DNA from: Symbiopectobacterium purcellii | GTDB lineage: Bacteria; Pseudomonadota; Gammaproteobacteria; Enterobacterales; Enterobacteriaceae | Direction: 5' to 3' | DNA length: 64,000 bases | Assembly: GCF_019797845.1 (NCBI RefSeq) | Contig: NZ_CP081864.1 | Location: 2,666,001 to 2,730,000, forward strand | Shown: in pieces, positions 1-9,797 of the stretch | Layout: the number at the start of each line of letters is the position of its first letter | Position numbering within the stretch: the stretch's first letter is position 1 | Notes under the pieces: model-generated | The model's input: the letters and a program-made list of their open reading frames with translations, nothing else | The model's database searches: none | What the model was told of the DNA's origin: nothing | Position numbers and translations under genes: made by a program

Positions 1-597
1 GTGGTTATCACTGCCACCCAAATGCTGGATTCCATGATCAAGAACCCGCGCCCAACCCGCGCAGAAGCAGGCGACGTGGCCAACGCCATTATCGATGGCA
101 CTGATGCAGTGATGTTGTCTGGCGAAAGTGCCAAAGGGAAATACCCGCTGGAAGCCGTCACCATCATGGCAACCATCTGCCAGCGCACTGACGTGGTCAT
201 GAATGCACGTCTGGATGCACAGCAAGACTCTGCCAAAATGCGCATCACCGAAGCGGTATGCCGCGGCGCAGTAGAAACCGCAGAAAAGCTGGATGCGCCG
301 CTAATCGTGGTAGCGACCAGCGGCGGTAAATCTGCGAAATCTATCCGCAAATACTTCCCGCACGCGCGTATTCTGGCACTGACCACCAATGCCATCACGG
401 CGCGTCAATTGCTGCTGAGCAAAGGCGTTGATACGCTGCTGGTGAGCGAAATCGCTTCTACCGACGACTTCTACCGCATTGGTAAAGAAGCGGCGCTGAA
501 AAGCGGTTACGCACAGCCGGGTGATGTTGTTGTCATGGTTTCTGGTGCACTGGTTTCCAGTGGCACGACCAACACGGCATCCGTGCACCGTCTCTGA
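1..597 (+). CDS. pykF: Pyruvate kinase I, C-terminal part (5' end outside window)
   Basis: This is the last ~198 residues of pyruvate kinase, which converts PEP and ADP to pyruvate and ATP at the end of glycolysis in the cytoplasm. The reading frame is open from base 1; the GTG there is an internal Val codon, not a start, since the family is about 470 residues. Visible are the end of the barrel ([30 protein letters not shown]) and the regulatory C-domain ending in [12 protein letters not shown]. The E. coli-like pykF-lpp order and the close sequence match favour pykF (fructose-1,6-bisphosphate-activated) over pykA. Confidence 0.96.
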   Translation: MVITATQMLDSMIKNPRPTRAEAGDVANAIIDGTDAVMLSGESAKGKYPLEAVTIMATICQRTDVVMNARLDAQQDSAKMRITEAVCRGAVETAEKLDAPLIVVATSGGKSAKSIRKYFPHARILALTTNAITARQLLLSKGVDTLLVSEIASTDDFYRIGKEAALKSGYAQPGDVVVMVSGALVSSGTTNTASVHRL

Positions 598-671
598 TCG
601 TTTCCACTGGCTGTTGCCGTTAAGGGCGTGGCAGCCAGTAAACTTTCGATCGTGAGTGAATGACCGATAGT

Positions 672-700
672 AAAAAAGCGCCGAAATTGGCGCTTTTTTA
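672..700 (+). terminator. Rho-independent terminator of pykF
   Basis: A perfect inverted repeat (AAAAAGCGCC / GGCGCTTTTT) with a short loop is followed by more T residues, about 75 bp after the pykF stop. The A-tract on the left arm means it could also act on the other strand. Confidence 0.85.
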
Positions 701-893
701 TATTTTTATGTTATCAATCGACTACACTCAGAAAATAAGTGCTATTTTCGCCCACCTATTTCCGCAGAATATATCTCCAATTCGCATCATAAAATACCGC
801 TGTTTTCACTCCTTTTTTAACTACTCTGTAAAACTCGCTGCTTCTTTGAGCGAACGATCAAAATTAAGCATGTTCTCATCAAAAATTTATTCT

Positions 894-927
894 CATTAGA
901 AAAAGCTTTGTGTAATACTTGTAACGC
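894..927 (+). promoter_or_regulatory. lpp promoter
   Basis: The stretch from about 906 to the lpp start is nearly identical to the strong E. coli lpp promoter and leader as I know it. The -10 is TAATAC (914-919), the -35 region lies about 894-900, and the expected transcription start is near G927, giving a leader of ~37 nt. The surroundings (700-900) are very AT-rich, as expected for this high-output promoter. I see no other gene in 701-963. Confidence 0.8.
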
Positions 928-951
928 TACATGGAGATTAACTCAATCTAG

Positions 952-1200
<249 letters not shown>

Positions 1201-1217
1201 GAATTGGTTAAGTAGTG

Positions 1218-1248
1218 AAAATGGCGCACAGTGTGCGCCATTTTTTTT
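1218..1248 (+). terminator. Rho-independent terminator of lpp
   Basis: The hairpin AAAATGGCGCACA / TGTGCGCCATTTT is followed by eight T residues, 18 bp after the lpp stop codon. Confidence 0.92.
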
Positions 1249-1373
1249 GCCTGCCATTTTGCTTATTCAGCACACGTCGTTACCGCCCCCGCAACCCGCT
1301 GACGCGCGTCACACGATTCAGACAATCTGTCATTGGAAGAAGATATTTCCGACTTGCAGCATGGAATGGCGTT

Positions 1374-1405
1374 AAAACGCGCTCAACGAGCGCTGAGCGC
1401 GTTTT
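1374..1405 (-). terminator. Terminator of ldtE (possibly bidirectional)
   Basis: Inverted repeat AAAACGCGCTCA / TGAGCGCGTTTT around an 8-nt loop, immediately after the ldtE stop on the minus strand. T-runs occur on both strands. Confidence 0.8.
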
Positions 1406-1414
1406 ATCTGTTAA

Positions 1415-2428
1415 TTACTGCGATGCATTGGCTGAAGAGATTGGCGCAGCCTGATGCGTTTCAGGTGCCGTTAACGCAGGTTCCTGAAAATGCTCGACGC
1501 TTTGCCCGGTGCTGACCAGAATCGGCATCCCGGAACGGCGCACAATCGCATCACCCACCATTTGGCTATCCGTTTCCACCGCATGAATAAAGCTCTGAAT
1601 CTGTTTATTCAGCGGGATTGCCATGGTTTGCGGATCGTCCTTGGCGGATTTAGACAGCGGCTGATGCACTTCAATATAACGTTTGCCGTCAGGTTCAACC
1701 GAGGTTTTCACCGCGTCATTAATGATCTGCACGCGAGTGCCTACCGGCACATTATTAAATAACCATTCAATGTCATCGGCACGCAGACGAATACAGCCGG
1801 AACTGACACGCATGCCAATACCAAAATTAGCGTTAGTGCCGTGCAGCAAATAGACACCGCCATGGGCCGCCAGACGCAGGGCATGCAGCCCCATCGGATT
1901 ATCCGGCCCCGCAGGAACCACCGCCGGGAGTTTGATGCCCTCTTCTTCCAGATAGCGCTTACGGATGTTGGCCGTCGGCGTCCAGGTCGGATTAGCCCGT
2001 TTTTCACTGACTGACGTCACCATCAACGGGGTATTACGCCCCTGCTGACCGATACCGATCGGGAAAACGATAACGGTACCCTTCCCTTTTGGATAATAGT
2101 AAAGGCGCAGTTCAGCCAGATTGACCACAATGCCCTCACGCGGCGTATCCGGCAGCAGCATCTGCGTCGGGATGGTCAAGGTGGATCCCGGCGTCGGCAA
2201 ATAGGGATCGGTGCCGGGATTGGCTTCCAGCATATTCAACAAGCCGATTTTAAAATCGGACGCAATAGCTTCCAGCGGCCGACCATCATGCGGCACCGGG
2301 TAGGCAATGTTCTCACCGATCAGTCGGCTACCAGCCGGGGGTAATGGGTATTCGGTGGCGCTCGCCGCCGAGCTTCCTACCAGGTAGGTCGCCAGTACCA
2401 TACCCAAAAATGTAAACATACGCTTCAT
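1415..2428 (-). CDS. ldtE: L,D-transpeptidase (YkuD family), LdtE-like
   Basis: A periplasmic L,D-transpeptidase of 337 residues. It has a signal peptide (1-24, cleavage near ASA/TE), a LysM-like peptidoglycan-binding stretch (~42-92) and a YkuD catalytic domain (~97-236) carrying HGTN (His196) and SSGCIRL (catalytic Cys212). Family members make 3-3 (DAP-DAP) cross-links or attach Lpp to peptidoglycan. The position between lpp and sufE is that of E. coli ynhG/ldtE, so LdtE is the best call, although paralogues (ErfK/YbiS/YcfS) share the fold. The region between it and sufE (2429-2713) holds only its promoter and the end of the suf transcript. Confidence 0.9.
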   Translation of the reverse strand: MKRMFTFLGMVLATYLVGSSAASATEYPLPPAGSRLIGENIAYPVPHDGRPLEAIASDFKIGLLNMLEANPGTDPYLPTPGSTLTIPTQMLLPDTPREGIVVNLAELRLYYYPKGKGTVIVFPIGIGQQGRNTPLMVTSVSEKRANPTWTPTANIRKRYLEEEGIKLPAVVPAGPDNPMGLHALRLAAHGGVYLLHGTNANFGIGMRVSSGCIRLRADDIEWLFNNVPVGTRVQIINDAVKTSVEPDGKRYIEVHQPLSKSAKDDPQTMAIPLNKQIQSFIHAVETDSQMVGDAIVRRSGMPILVSTGQSVEHFQEPALTAPETHQAAPISSANASQ

Positions 2429-2680
2429 ACGAAAATCTATACAGGTTGACGTTATTATTCGTTTGCCATTGATACCAGCCGGGGCCTGAATGCGGCCACT
2501 TCCGTCGGATTCTGCAAGTGTAGCATGCCAAAAACATCCACAGGTTTTATTTGCTAATCAATGCGTTAATATGCAGTTCTTGACAAAGCACCACGACAGA
2601 ATAAAAGGAGTTTCTGGTAATAACCAGTGGGGTAATCTGAAAAGCCAGGCGGTCGGCGCGCAAACGCCATGTTTGAGTGA

Positions 2681-2707
2681 ACCAACCCGCTGTAAACGGG
2701 CTGGTTG
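2681..2707 (-). terminator. Possible terminator of the suf operon
   Basis: Imperfect inverted repeat AACCAACCCG / CGGGCTGGTT starting 6 bp after the sufE stop on the minus strand. The following T-run is weak, so this is only a candidate. Confidence 0.45.
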
Positions 2708-2713
2708 GCAGGT

Positions 2714-3130
2714 TCAGACCAGAGTAGACGCTTTGGCGCGAATGGCGCGCAGCATCGCTTCCAGTCCCTGTGAGCGCGAGGGCGTTAAATGCTGGCTCAG
2801 CGCCAGTTCCGCAAAGAAAGGCCGTACATCAAGCGCCAGTGCTTGCTGTGCTGTCAATGCTTGATACAGGCTGAAAACCACGGCAACCAGTCCCTTGACG
2901 ATAGCCGCATCGCTGTCACCGCTAAAAACCAGGTGGCCCTGCTCATCACGCGTCATCACTATCCATACCTGACTCTGACATCCAGCAATCAGGTTCTCGG
3001 GTTGACGCCACTGTTCTGGCAACGGGTCTAAACGCCCCCCCAGTTCAATGATATACAGATACTTTTCTTCCCAATTGTTGCAACGCGAAAAATTTCGCAA
3101 CAATTTTTCTGGCTCTGGCAAGCTTGCCAT
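2714..3130 (-). CDS. sufE: Cysteine desulfuration protein SufE
   Basis: SufE accepts the persulfide sulfur from SufS on its Cys51 (motif GCQSQVW) and passes it to the SufBCD scaffold; it acts in the cytoplasm. The 138 residues match the family length. The frame stays open upstream, but the ATG at 3130 has a GGAGG ribosome site and agrees with E. coli SufE (MALLP... vs MASLP...). It is the last suf gene. It is separated from sufS by 103 bp, a larger gap than elsewhere in the operon. Confidence 0.95.
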   Translation of the reverse strand: MASLPEPEKLLRNFSRCNNWEEKYLYIIELGGRLDPLPEQWRQPENLIAGCQSQVWIVMTRDEQGHLVFSGDSDAAIVKGLVAVVFSLYQALTAQQALALDVRPFFAELALSQHLTPSRSQGLEAMLRAIRAKASTLV

Positions 3131-3224
3131 GAATTCCTCCCAACAGGCTGGTATGCACGCCCATCCCATTGCCGCCTGGCGAAAACACCAGAAAACAAAG
3201 ACAAGGGGATGCGTGGGCGCGCTT

Positions 3225-3242
3225 GGAGGCTTATCAGCCTCC
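3225..3242 (-). other. Small hairpin at the sufS stop codon
   Basis: GGAGGC / GCCTCC (6 bp) with the loop TGATAA, so the sufS stop codon and an adjacent TAA sit in the loop. There is no T-run. It may stabilise or attenuate the transcript between sufS and sufE; this is speculative. Confidence 0.35.
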
Positions 3243-4457
3243 CAGCAAACGATGAATACGCTGAAGTCCGGCAACCAGCCGATCTATTTCTTCGCGGGTA
3301 GTATAAACCGCTAATGAGGCACGGCACATACTGGGCACGCCATAATGAGCCATCAATGGCATCGCGCAGTGATGGCCGGTACGAATGGCGATACCGTACT
3401 GGTCAAGGAAACTGCCGACATCATAGGCATGGTGCTTGCCGAGGTTAAAGGCAATCACGCCTTTTCGCTCCGCCGGACCGTAGAGAGTGATATCCGGTAC
3501 CGTACTCAGCGCATCCAGCGCGTAGTGCATCAACGCCGTTTCGTAATCGTGAATAGCGTCCAGCCCAATGGTGGAGACATAATCCAACGCCGCGCCCAGC
3601 CCCATGATCCCGCCCGTGTTGGGCGATCCTGCTTCAAAACGCCACGGCTCATCGGCATAGCGAGTGCCCTGCGTCAGGCTGACGTCACGAATCATCGCCC
3701 CGCCCCCTTCCCACGGCGGCATGGCATTGAGCAGCGCATGCTTGGCATACAGCACGCCAATACCGGAGGGGCCGTACAGTTTGTGGCCGGAAAATGCATA
3801 AAAATCACAGTCTAACGCCTGCACGTCAACACGCTGATGCATCACCGCCTGCGCACCGTCCACCAGCACCGTGCTGCCAACTGCCCGCGCCCGCGCAATC
3901 AAGGTTTCCAGCGGGTTTTCCGTGCCCAGTACGTTAGAGACCTGAGCCACGGCCAGCAAGCGGGTACGCGTATCCAGCAGCGAATCCAACTGGCTTAAAT
4001 CCAGCGTGCCTTGCGCCGTGAGTGGCAGCACGCGCAGCTCAACGCCTTGGCGTTCCGCCAGCATTTGCCAGGGCACGATATTGGCATGGTGCTCCATTTC
4101 GGTGATCAAAATATTGTCACCGGCTTGAATAAAAGCACTGCCGTAGCTGTTGGCGACCAGATTGATCGCTTCCGTGGTACCACGCACGAAGACGATCTCT
4201 TCCGCCGAGGCCGCATTGATATAGTGAGCAACCTGTTCACGCACGGCTTCCATCGCGCTGGTCGCCTGTGCGCTTAGCGTATGAATGCCACGGTGTACCG
4301 CGGCATATTCATTACTGTAAAACGCCACTTCCCGGTCAATCACCGCCTGCGGTTTCTGTGCGCTGGCGGCACTGTCAAGATAGGCCAGTGGCTGCCCGTT
4401 GACCTGCTGCGCCAGCACCGGGAAATCGCGGCGAATACGTTCAATCGGATAATTCAT
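3234..4457 (-). CDS. sufS: Cysteine desulfurase SufS (PLP-dependent)
   Basis: SufS removes sulfur from L-cysteine, giving alanine and an enzyme persulfide for Fe-S assembly. It is 407 residues with PLP Lys226 (FSGHKLYGP) and active-site Cys364 in RTGHHCAMP, typical of class II desulfurases that need SufE. The start codon overlaps the sufD stop (ATGA), so the two are translationally coupled. Confidence 0.96.
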   Translation of the reverse strand: MNYPIERIRRDFPVLAQQVNGQPLAYLDSAASAQKPQAVIDREVAFYSNEYAAVHRGIHTLSAQATSAMEAVREQVAHYINAASAEEIVFVRGTTEAINLVANSYGSAFIQAGDNILITEMEHHANIVPWQMLAERQGVELRVLPLTAQGTLDLSQLDSLLDTRTRLLAVAQVSNVLGTENPLETLIARARAVGSTVLVDGAQAVMHQRVDVQALDCDFYAFSGHKLYGPSGIGVLYAKHALLNAMPPWEGGGAMIRDVSLTQGTRYADEPWRFEAGSPNTGGIMGLGAALDYVSTIGLDAIHDYETALMHYALDALSTVPDITLYGPAERKGVIAFNLGKHHAYDVGSFLDQYGIAIRTGHHCAMPLMAHYGVPSMCRASLAVYTTREEIDRLVAGLQRIHRLLGG

Positions 4458-5758
4458 CAGGCCACTCCTGCCGCGTTCGGCAGGCGCAACGCAATACGCT
4501 GCAACACCGCTTCTTGCAGCTTGTCGTTAAGCGCTTCCGTCAATTCCGCGGCAAACGCATAGATGATCATCTGCTGTGCATCCTGCTGTGAAATACCGCG
4601 CGAACGCAGGTAGAACATCTGCTCGTCATCAATACGTCCAACCGTAGCACCGTGGCTGCATTTCACATCATCGGCGTAGATCTCAAGCTGTGGCTTGGTA
4701 TCCACTTCTGCCAGACGCCCCAGCAGCAGGTTGTTGTTGGTCATCTGTCCGTCAGTCTTCAATGCCCCCGGCGCGACCTTGATCATACCGTTAAACACCG
4801 CCCGGGCTTTGTCACTGACAATCGCCTTGTGCAGTTGGCGGCTTTCACCATGGCCCTGATTATGTTCAAGGTAGGTGCGGGTGTCGCACACTTCATTGCC
4901 AATCGGCAAAATCAGGCTATTGATAGAAAGATTGACGCCTTCACCGTTAATCTGTGCGCTGGTGTGGTGTCGGGTTAATCCGGCACCCAACAAGAAGCTG
5001 TGGCTGCGCACGCGCGCATCCCGCTCCAATACCAGATCGTTGTGGGCGAAGTGGTAACTGGCGGCAGCCTCAAACGCCAGCTTGAGGTGTTCTACCTGGC
5101 TATTAGCCGCGGCATGCACCGTCAGGCGCGTACCGGTGAAATGCGCCTTGTCATCCACACTGACGTAGTGCTCGATAATCTCTGCGCTGGCTCCCGCCCC
5201 GACATACAGATGGTGGCGCTGGTGTGCCATGTTCAGGCTGGCAGACTGTCCACTGCTGATATGCAGAATATACAGCGGTTTCTCCGCCTGACATCCGGCC
5301 GGTAAACGGATGGCCGTGTGCTGCTCCGCCAGACTTTCCGTCAGGTGCAAAAACAGTTCGGGTTGAACCGCCGCCAGATCGGTGGGTGCCGCATGGGGCG
5401 CGTTCACCGCAATCTGGTAAGGCCCCCACTGCGCATCACTCAACGCCGCGTTGAAGAGGCCATCAACAAACACCAGGCGCCAACTTTCCAGCGCCAGTGC
5501 GTGTGCCGTCAACGTATCGTCATTAAGGGTCACGGCTGCTGGCGCGCTGAACTGCTGCGCCAGCAACCCATCCAGCAGCGTGTATTTCCAATGCTCATGT
5601 TTGCGCCCCGGCAAACCGAGTCGCATCACTTCCTGCCAGTGATGTTGCGCACTGGGTGCATCGGCCGCGCGTGACACAGTAAACAACGCCTGCCACTGTT
5701 GGAGCGTTTTGGCCTGTTTTTCAGCCAGCGTGTTACTGTTGGTCGGTAAGCCAGCCAT
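4457..5758 (-). CDS. sufD: Fe-S cluster assembly scaffold subunit SufD
   Basis: SufD (433 residues) is the SufB paralogue of the SufBC2D scaffold on which nascent clusters form; in E. coli it is needed for iron acquisition by the complex. The N-terminus MAGLPTNSN matches E. coli SufD. The C-terminal beta-helix core has the typical [12 protein letters not shown]... and YLRSRGIS motifs. Its start lies 26 nt inside sufC, as in E. coli. Confidence 0.95.
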   Translation of the reverse strand: MAGLPTNSNTLAEKQAKTLQQWQALFTVSRAADAPSAQHHWQEVMRLGLPGRKHEHWKYTLLDGLLAQQFSAPAAVTLNDDTLTAHALALESWRLVFVDGLFNAALSDAQWGPYQIAVNAPHAAPTDLAAVQPELFLHLTESLAEQHTAIRLPAGCQAEKPLYILHISSGQSASLNMAHQRHHLYVGAGASAEIIEHYVSVDDKAHFTGTRLTVHAAANSQVEHLKLAFEAAASYHFAHNDLVLERDARVRSHSFLLGAGLTRHHTSAQINGEGVNLSINSLILPIGNEVCDTRTYLEHNQGHGESRQLHKAIVSDKARAVFNGMIKVAPGALKTDGQMTNNNLLLGRLAEVDTKPQLEIYADDVKCSHGATVGRIDDEQMFYLRSRGISQQDAQQMIIYAFAAELTEALNDKLQEAVLQRIALRLPNAAGVA

Positions 5759-6479
5759 AGCCTTGCTCCTCCAACTGTTTCACCAGCGAAAAATCGCCCG
5801 ATTTGACGATACGCCCCTGATAGAGCACATGCACATAATCAGGTTGGATATAGTCCAAAATACGCTGGTAGTGCGTCACGATAATAAATGCACGTTCTTG
5901 GTTACGCAGCGCGTTAACGCCGTTGGCCACAATTTTCAGCGCATCAATATCCAGCCCGGAGTCCGTCTCGTCCAGAATACACAGCGCTGGCTCCAGCGCT
6001 GCCATTTGCAGAATGTCATTACGTTTTTTCTCACCGCCGGAAAAACCCACGTTAACCGAACGGGTCAACAAATCTTCCGGCATCTTTAGCAGCTTGATTT
6101 TATCTTCAATAAAATCAGCGAAATCGAACCGGTCAAGCGGCTCCTGCTCGCGATATTTACGCACGGCATTGACGGCGGTTTGCAGAAAGAACTGATTACT
6201 GACACCGGGGATCTCAACCGGGTACTGGAAGGCCATAAAGATGCCCTCTCCGGCGCGATCTTCCGGGTCTAACTCCAGCAAGTCTTTGCCCTTGAACGCT
6301 ACCGTCCCGTCGTTCACTTCATAATCTTCACGGCCTGCGAGCGTGGCGGAAAGCGTACTCTTACCAGAACCATTAGGTCCCATAATGGCGTGAACTTCAC
6401 CGGGTTTCACCTCGAGGTTAAGTCCGTTCAGGATGGCCTTACCTTCAACGCTAACGTGTAAATTCTTAATGCTTAACAT
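5733..6479 (-). CDS. sufC: Fe-S assembly ATPase SufC
   Basis: An ABC-type cytosolic ATPase (248 residues) that drives conformational change in SufBC2D. It has Walker A GPNGSGKS (34-41), an FSGGE signature followed by KKRNDI, and Walker B LCILDETDSGLD. There are no membrane segments; it partners SufB and SufD, not a transporter. About 100 bp separate it from sufB. Confidence 0.97.
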   Translation of the reverse strand: MLSIKNLHVSVEGKAILNGLNLEVKPGEVHAIMGPNGSGKSTLSATLAGREDYEVNDGTVAFKGKDLLELDPEDRAGEGIFMAFQYPVEIPGVSNQFFLQTAVNAVRKYREQEPLDRFDFADFIEDKIKLLKMPEDLLTRSVNVGFSGGEKKRNDILQMAALEPALCILDETDSGLDIDALKIVANGVNALRNQERAFIIVTHYQRILDYIQPDYVHVLYQGRIVKSGDFSLVKQLEEQGYGWLTDQQ

Positions 6480-6587
6480 AGTTTATCCTTGCGGCGTCAT
6501 GCCGAGCACGCCTGATAACATCAATTCGCGTAGGGTGCTATCAGATTGACATTCGGCACCCCGCTGCATTTTTATTTTGCGACGCCC

Positions 6588-8084
6588 TTAGCCGACGCTG
6601 TGTTCCAGACTGATTGCCAGGAGCTTCTGCGCTTCCACGGCAAATTCCAGCGGCAGTTCCGAGAACACGTCCTTACAGAATCCGTTCACGATCATCGAAA
6701 TGGCGTCGTCTTCACTGATACCGCGTTGCAGGCAATAGAACAGTTGGTCTTCGCCGATGCGTGAAGTTGTCGCCTCATGCTCCAACTGCGCGCTGTTGTT
6801 GCGCACTTCCACATACGGGAAAGTATGTGCGCCGCAGTCGCTGCCAATCAGCATCGAGTCGCACTGGGTGAAATTACGCGCATTGGTGGCAGTCGGCATG
6901 ATTTTTACCAGACCGCGGTAGGTGTTCTCACTGTGCCCGGCCGAGATCCCTTTGGAGATAATCGTGGAGCGGGTGTTTTTACCGATGTGGATCATCTTGG
7001 TCCCGGTATCCGCTTGTTGATGTCCGCTGGTCAGCGCAACAGAGAAGAACTCTCCCACCGAGTTATCTCCGCGCAAAATCACACTCGGGTATTTCCAGGT
7101 GATGGCAGAGCCGGTTTCAGACTGGGTCCAGGACATCTTGGCATACTCGCCGGCACAGAGTGCGCGCTTGGTAACAAAGTTAAGGATACCGCCTTTGGCA
7201 TCCTGGCCGGAGAACCAGTTCTGAACCGTAGAGTATTTGACTTCGGCGTTCTTGTTGACGATCACTTCCACCACGGCGGCGTGCAGCTGGTAGCTGTCGC
7301 GCACGGGGGCTGAGCACCCTTCGATATAGCTGACATAGCTGTCATCATCGGCGATCAGGATGGTGCGCTCGAACTGTCCGGTCTTGGCCGCATTGATACG
7401 GAAATAGGTGGAGAGCTCCATCGGGCAGCGCACACCTTTCGGTATGTAGACAAAGGTGCCGTCAGAGGCCACCGCGGCATTGAGCGCGGCAAAAAAGTTA
7501 TCGTTGGCAGGCACCACCGTGCCAAGGTATTGGCGCACCAGATCGGGGTGTTCCTGAATCGCCTCGCTGAATGAGCAGAAAATAATCCCCTGCTGCGCCA
7601 GCTCTTCACGGTAGGTAGTCGCCACCGATACCGAGTCAAAAATCGCATCTACCGCCACGGCTTGCCCTTCGCGCACCGGCACGCCGAGCTGATTGAAGGC
7701 ATTTTCGACTTCAGCGGTCAGGTAGCTGTTCACCTCGGCAATGCTGGACTGCTGCTTGGCGCCAGGTTCAGAGCCGCAGGTGTCATCACAGTGACCGCAA
7801 GACGGCGCCGAGTAATAGCTGTATTCCTGATAGTCCAGCTTGTCGTAGTGCGCTTTTAGCCAGTGCGGCTCCTCCATCTCCAGCCAGGCGCGGTAGGCGT
7901 TGAGACGGAACTCCAGCATCCACTCGGGCTCGTTGCGTTTGGCGGAGATCGCTCGCACCACCTCTTCATTGACGCCACGGCCCAGTTGATCAGTAGGCAG
8001 TTCGGTGAAGAAGCCCTCTTTGTAGCGGCCATCCCCCATCCAGATTTGTACATCATCAGGTACATCTACATTGCTACGCGCCAT
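6588..8084 (-). CDS. sufB: Fe-S cluster assembly scaffold subunit SufB
   Basis: SufB receives persulfide sulfur from SufE and carries the nascent cluster. The key Cys (E. coli Cys405) is kept in FTQCDSML, about 90 residues from the end. I chose the ATG at 8084 because it aligns with E. coli SufB (MSRNTEATDDV vs [12 protein letters not shown]), giving 498 residues. An ATG at 8093, which overlaps the sufA stop as TGATG, and a GTG at 8096 are alternatives that add only 3-4 residues. A second Cys near the C-terminus of E. coli SufB (VEC) is Val here. Confidence 0.95.
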   Translation of the reverse strand: MARSNVDVPDDVQIWMGDGRYKEGFFTELPTDQLGRGVNEEVVRAISAKRNEPEWMLEFRLNAYRAWLEMEEPHWLKAHYDKLDYQEYSYYSAPSCGHCDDTCGSEPGAKQQSSIAEVNSYLTAEVENAFNQLGVPVREGQAVAVDAIFDSVSVATTYREELAQQGIIFCSFSEAIQEHPDLVRQYLGTVVPANDNFFAALNAAVASDGTFVYIPKGVRCPMELSTYFRINAAKTGQFERTILIADDDSYVSYIEGCSAPVRDSYQLHAAVVEVIVNKNAEVKYSTVQNWFSGQDAKGGILNFVTKRALCAGEYAKMSWTQSETGSAITWKYPSVILRGDNSVGEFFSVALTSGHQQADTGTKMIHIGKNTRSTIISKGISAGHSENTYRGLVKIMPTATNARNFTQCDSMLIGSDCGAHTFPYVEVRNNSAQLEHEATTSRIGEDQLFYCLQRGISEDDAISMIVNGFCKDVFSELPLEFAVEAQKLLAISLEHSVG

Positions 8085-8092
8085 ATCAGTCA

Positions 8093-8467
8093 TCACTCAA
8101 TGCCAAAGCTTTCGCCACACCCGCAGGCGTGCTGCGCTTTGGGATTATTAAATTTGAAAATCTGGTTCAAGCCTTCACGCACATAATCCAGCTCGGTGCC
8201 ATCGATAAAAGGCATCGCCTTTAGGGGGACGTACAGGTGTGCGCCTTCGCGCTCGAACACCAGGTCACCCGCATCCGGTGCTTTGACCAGATCCAGTACA
8301 TAACCAAATCCCGCACATCCTGATTGCTTGACGCTCAAACGTAACCCTTTCACCGTGTCATCGGACTGGACAAGGTTCAGGATTTGTTGAGCGGCACTGG
8401 CCGTCAACGTCAGCCCTTTCCAGATGTTTTCATCCAGTGAAAATGTTTCTACGTTTCCCGTTTGCAT
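8093..8467 (-). CDS. sufA: A-type Fe-S carrier protein SufA
   Basis: First gene of the suf operon. SufA (124 residues) carries Fe-S clusters from SufBCD to apo-proteins. The three ligand cysteines are visible: Cys51 (SGCAGF), Cys115 and Cys117 (CGCGESF). An RBS-like GAGG lies 8 nt upstream. A Fur-type box lies ~45 bp upstream, consistent with induction on iron starvation as in E. coli. Confidence 0.96.
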   Translation of the reverse strand: MQTGNVETFSLDENIWKGLTLTASAAQQILNLVQSDDTVKGLRLSVKQSGCAGFGYVLDLVKAPDAGDLVFEREGAHLYVPLKAMPFIDGTELDYVREGLNQIFKFNNPKAQHACGCGESFGIE

Positions 8468-8513
8468 CCGCCGTACCTCGTTTCAGAAAAGCTCTGTCTG
8501 AGCCTAATGTTAG

Positions 8514-8528
8514 TGATAATGATTATTG
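8514..8528 (-). promoter_or_regulatory. Fur box upstream of sufA
   Basis: TGATAAT-G-ATTATTG matches the 7-1-7 Fur consensus (TGATAAT-N-ATTATCA) at 12 of 14 arm positions. Fur repression of suf is established in E. coli. The window also lies where the E. coli IscR/OxyR/IHF sites would be, but I cannot place those confidently. Confidence 0.75.
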
Positions 8529-8529
8529 C

Positions 8530-8848
8530 TTCAACCTCTTGTTTCGCAGGGGTATTTGTAACATTTCACTGAAACCTTAAAAAATCCGATTTTTTTTGCC
8601 TGCTTGCACGCACATAGCGTAGTAATAAAAAAATAACCTGTTGATATAAAATAACTTATTTACCATCACGTGACAGCTGGGTGAATTAGTATAAACATAT
8701 TGTTATCATAATTATAACATTCATAGACGATACCTATTTTTAAAACAGGAAAAATCGTGACCGATTTTATGGTTTGATTGCGCAATTATTGACCAAAAAA
8801 AGTCCTATCAGGCCGTATACTTTTTTTTCACTGGCGCGGAGCGATAGG
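8530..8848. other. AT-rich sufA / unknown-gene divergent control region
   Basis: About 320 bp without a gene between the two divergent Fur boxes. It is rich in A and T runs and has several TTATCA-like elements. It should hold the upstream activator sites of the suf promoter; no individual site beyond the Fur boxes is convincing by eye. Confidence 0.4.
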
Positions 8849-8877
8849 TTGATCCCAATGAACATTAGAAATATGAT
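8849..8877 (+). promoter_or_regulatory. Predicted sigma70 promoter of the Fur-box gene
   Basis: TTGATC (8849-8854) and TATGAT (8872-8877) are separated by exactly 17 bp. The -10 hexamer overlaps the Fur box at 8874-8888, so a bound repressor would block it. The expected transcript start is near 8884. Confidence 0.65.
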
Positions 8878-8888
8878 AATGATTATCA
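8874..8888 (+). promoter_or_regulatory. Near-perfect Fur box
   Basis: TGATAAT-G-ATTATCA is a perfect 7-1-7 inverted repeat identical to the Fur consensus, 13-22 bp upstream of the possible starts of the gene at 8910. Confidence 0.9.
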
Positions 8889-8909
8889 TTAATATCCATA
8901 GTGATCCCT

Positions 8910-9311
8910 ATGCAATCCGTGAATGCCTGGCTACAGCATCAGATTGATGAGTACAAATTCTTGATCCGGGATGTCACCGTAGATTTCTACATGGCCGAAG
9001 CGCGATTGAATCGGCAGGAAAGCCATATCGATCACCTGCGCCGCTACCATAATGCCTGCATGGAGATGATCGATCTGTGCCGTAAGAACGGCGATGATGA
9101 GAGCTATCTGCATGCGCTGGTCAAGTTGCATAATCGATTGATAAAAGAGATTAATAATGAAAGGCGTTGCCATCTTTTCCGCGTGCAGAGCTACTATTTC
9201 GCGCGCAACACGCTAAAGCTGATCTGCCATCAGCTCAGCCTTGAAGGCAGTTGGGACAAGGCCACCGCTTTTCAGACCGATTTTGTACGGCGCGTCCCCT
9301 TTTTGCCTTGA
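8910..9311 (+). CDS. Conserved-looking protein of unknown function, Fur-box controlled
   Basis: I do not recognise this 133-residue protein. It has no signal peptide or membrane segment. It looks almost wholly alpha-helical and polar, with many His, Arg and Cys (for example HIDHLRRYHNACMEMIDLCRKNG and the pair NNERRCHLF / LICHQL). It is probably a small cytoplasmic protein. An in-frame GTG at 8901 would add three residues; neither start has a strong ribosome site. It diverges from sufA, and its promoter -10 overlaps a consensus Fur box, so induction during iron starvation is a firm inference; the function is not known. Convergent menI follows about 60 bp downstream. Confidence 0.75.
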   Translation: MQSVNAWLQHQIDEYKFLIRDVTVDFYMAEARLNRQESHIDHLRRYHNACMEMIDLCRKNGDDESYLHALVKLHNRLIKEINNERRCHLFRVQSYYFARNTLKLICHQLSLEGSWDKATAFQTDFVRRVPFLP

Positions 9312-9368
9312 GGCGCGCGAGAATGAACATGCGCGCCGGTTGGCGCGCATTTTACAGTGGCGGCGAGA

Positions 9369-9785
9369 TTACGGTGTCACCACTGCGGTGGTGAGCCGAG
9401 AAGTGCAACACAGCCGGTTGTTTTCGTCGTAAATGTCGATTTGCCACACCTGATTACGGCGTCCCACGTGCAATGCGCGGCAGACGCCACGCACCTCACC
9501 CGACGTCACTGCGCGCAAATGGTTGGCGTTAATCTCCATCCCCACCACGCTCTGTTCCCCTTCGGTACACAGGTAGCCCGCCACCGAGCCCAGCGACTCC
9601 GCCAGCGCCACCGATGCACCGCCGTGTAACAGACCGAATGGCTGACGCGTTCGGCCATCTACCGGTAGGGTGCCTTCCAGCGAATCGTCGTTAATCGCGG
9701 TATAGCGAATGCCGACATGCTCCACCATGCAGCCCTGACTTTGTTGGTTCAGTTGCGCCAACGTAACCGTTCTTCTCCACAACAT
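9369..9785 (-). CDS. menI: 1,4-dihydroxy-2-naphthoyl-CoA hydrolase (YdiI/MenI hotdog thioesterase)
   Basis: A 138-residue hotdog-fold thioesterase that hydrolyses DHNA-CoA in menaquinone synthesis and also acts on other acyl-CoAs. The motif [16 protein letters not shown] contains Gln48, His54 and catalytic Glu63, as in E. coli YdiI. A GGAG ribosome site is present. It lies 12 bp after ydiJ in the same transcription unit, as in E. coli. Confidence 0.93.
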   Translation of the reverse strand: MLWRRTVTLAQLNQQSQGCMVEHVGIRYTAINDDSLEGTLPVDGRTRQPFGLLHGGASVALAESLGSVAGYLCTEGEQSVVGMEINANHLRAVTSGEVRGVCRALHVGRRNQVWQIDIYDENNRLCCTSRLTTAVVTP

Positions 9786-9797
9786 AACGCTCTCCTG

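Noticed and set aside
660..899. 79-residue frame between pykF and lpp
   Set aside because: It begins inside the pykF terminator and runs into the lpp promoter.
8530..8848. Specific IscR, OxyR or IHF sites upstream of sufA
   Set aside because: Known in E. coli, but no single candidate matched a consensus well enough by eye to place it.
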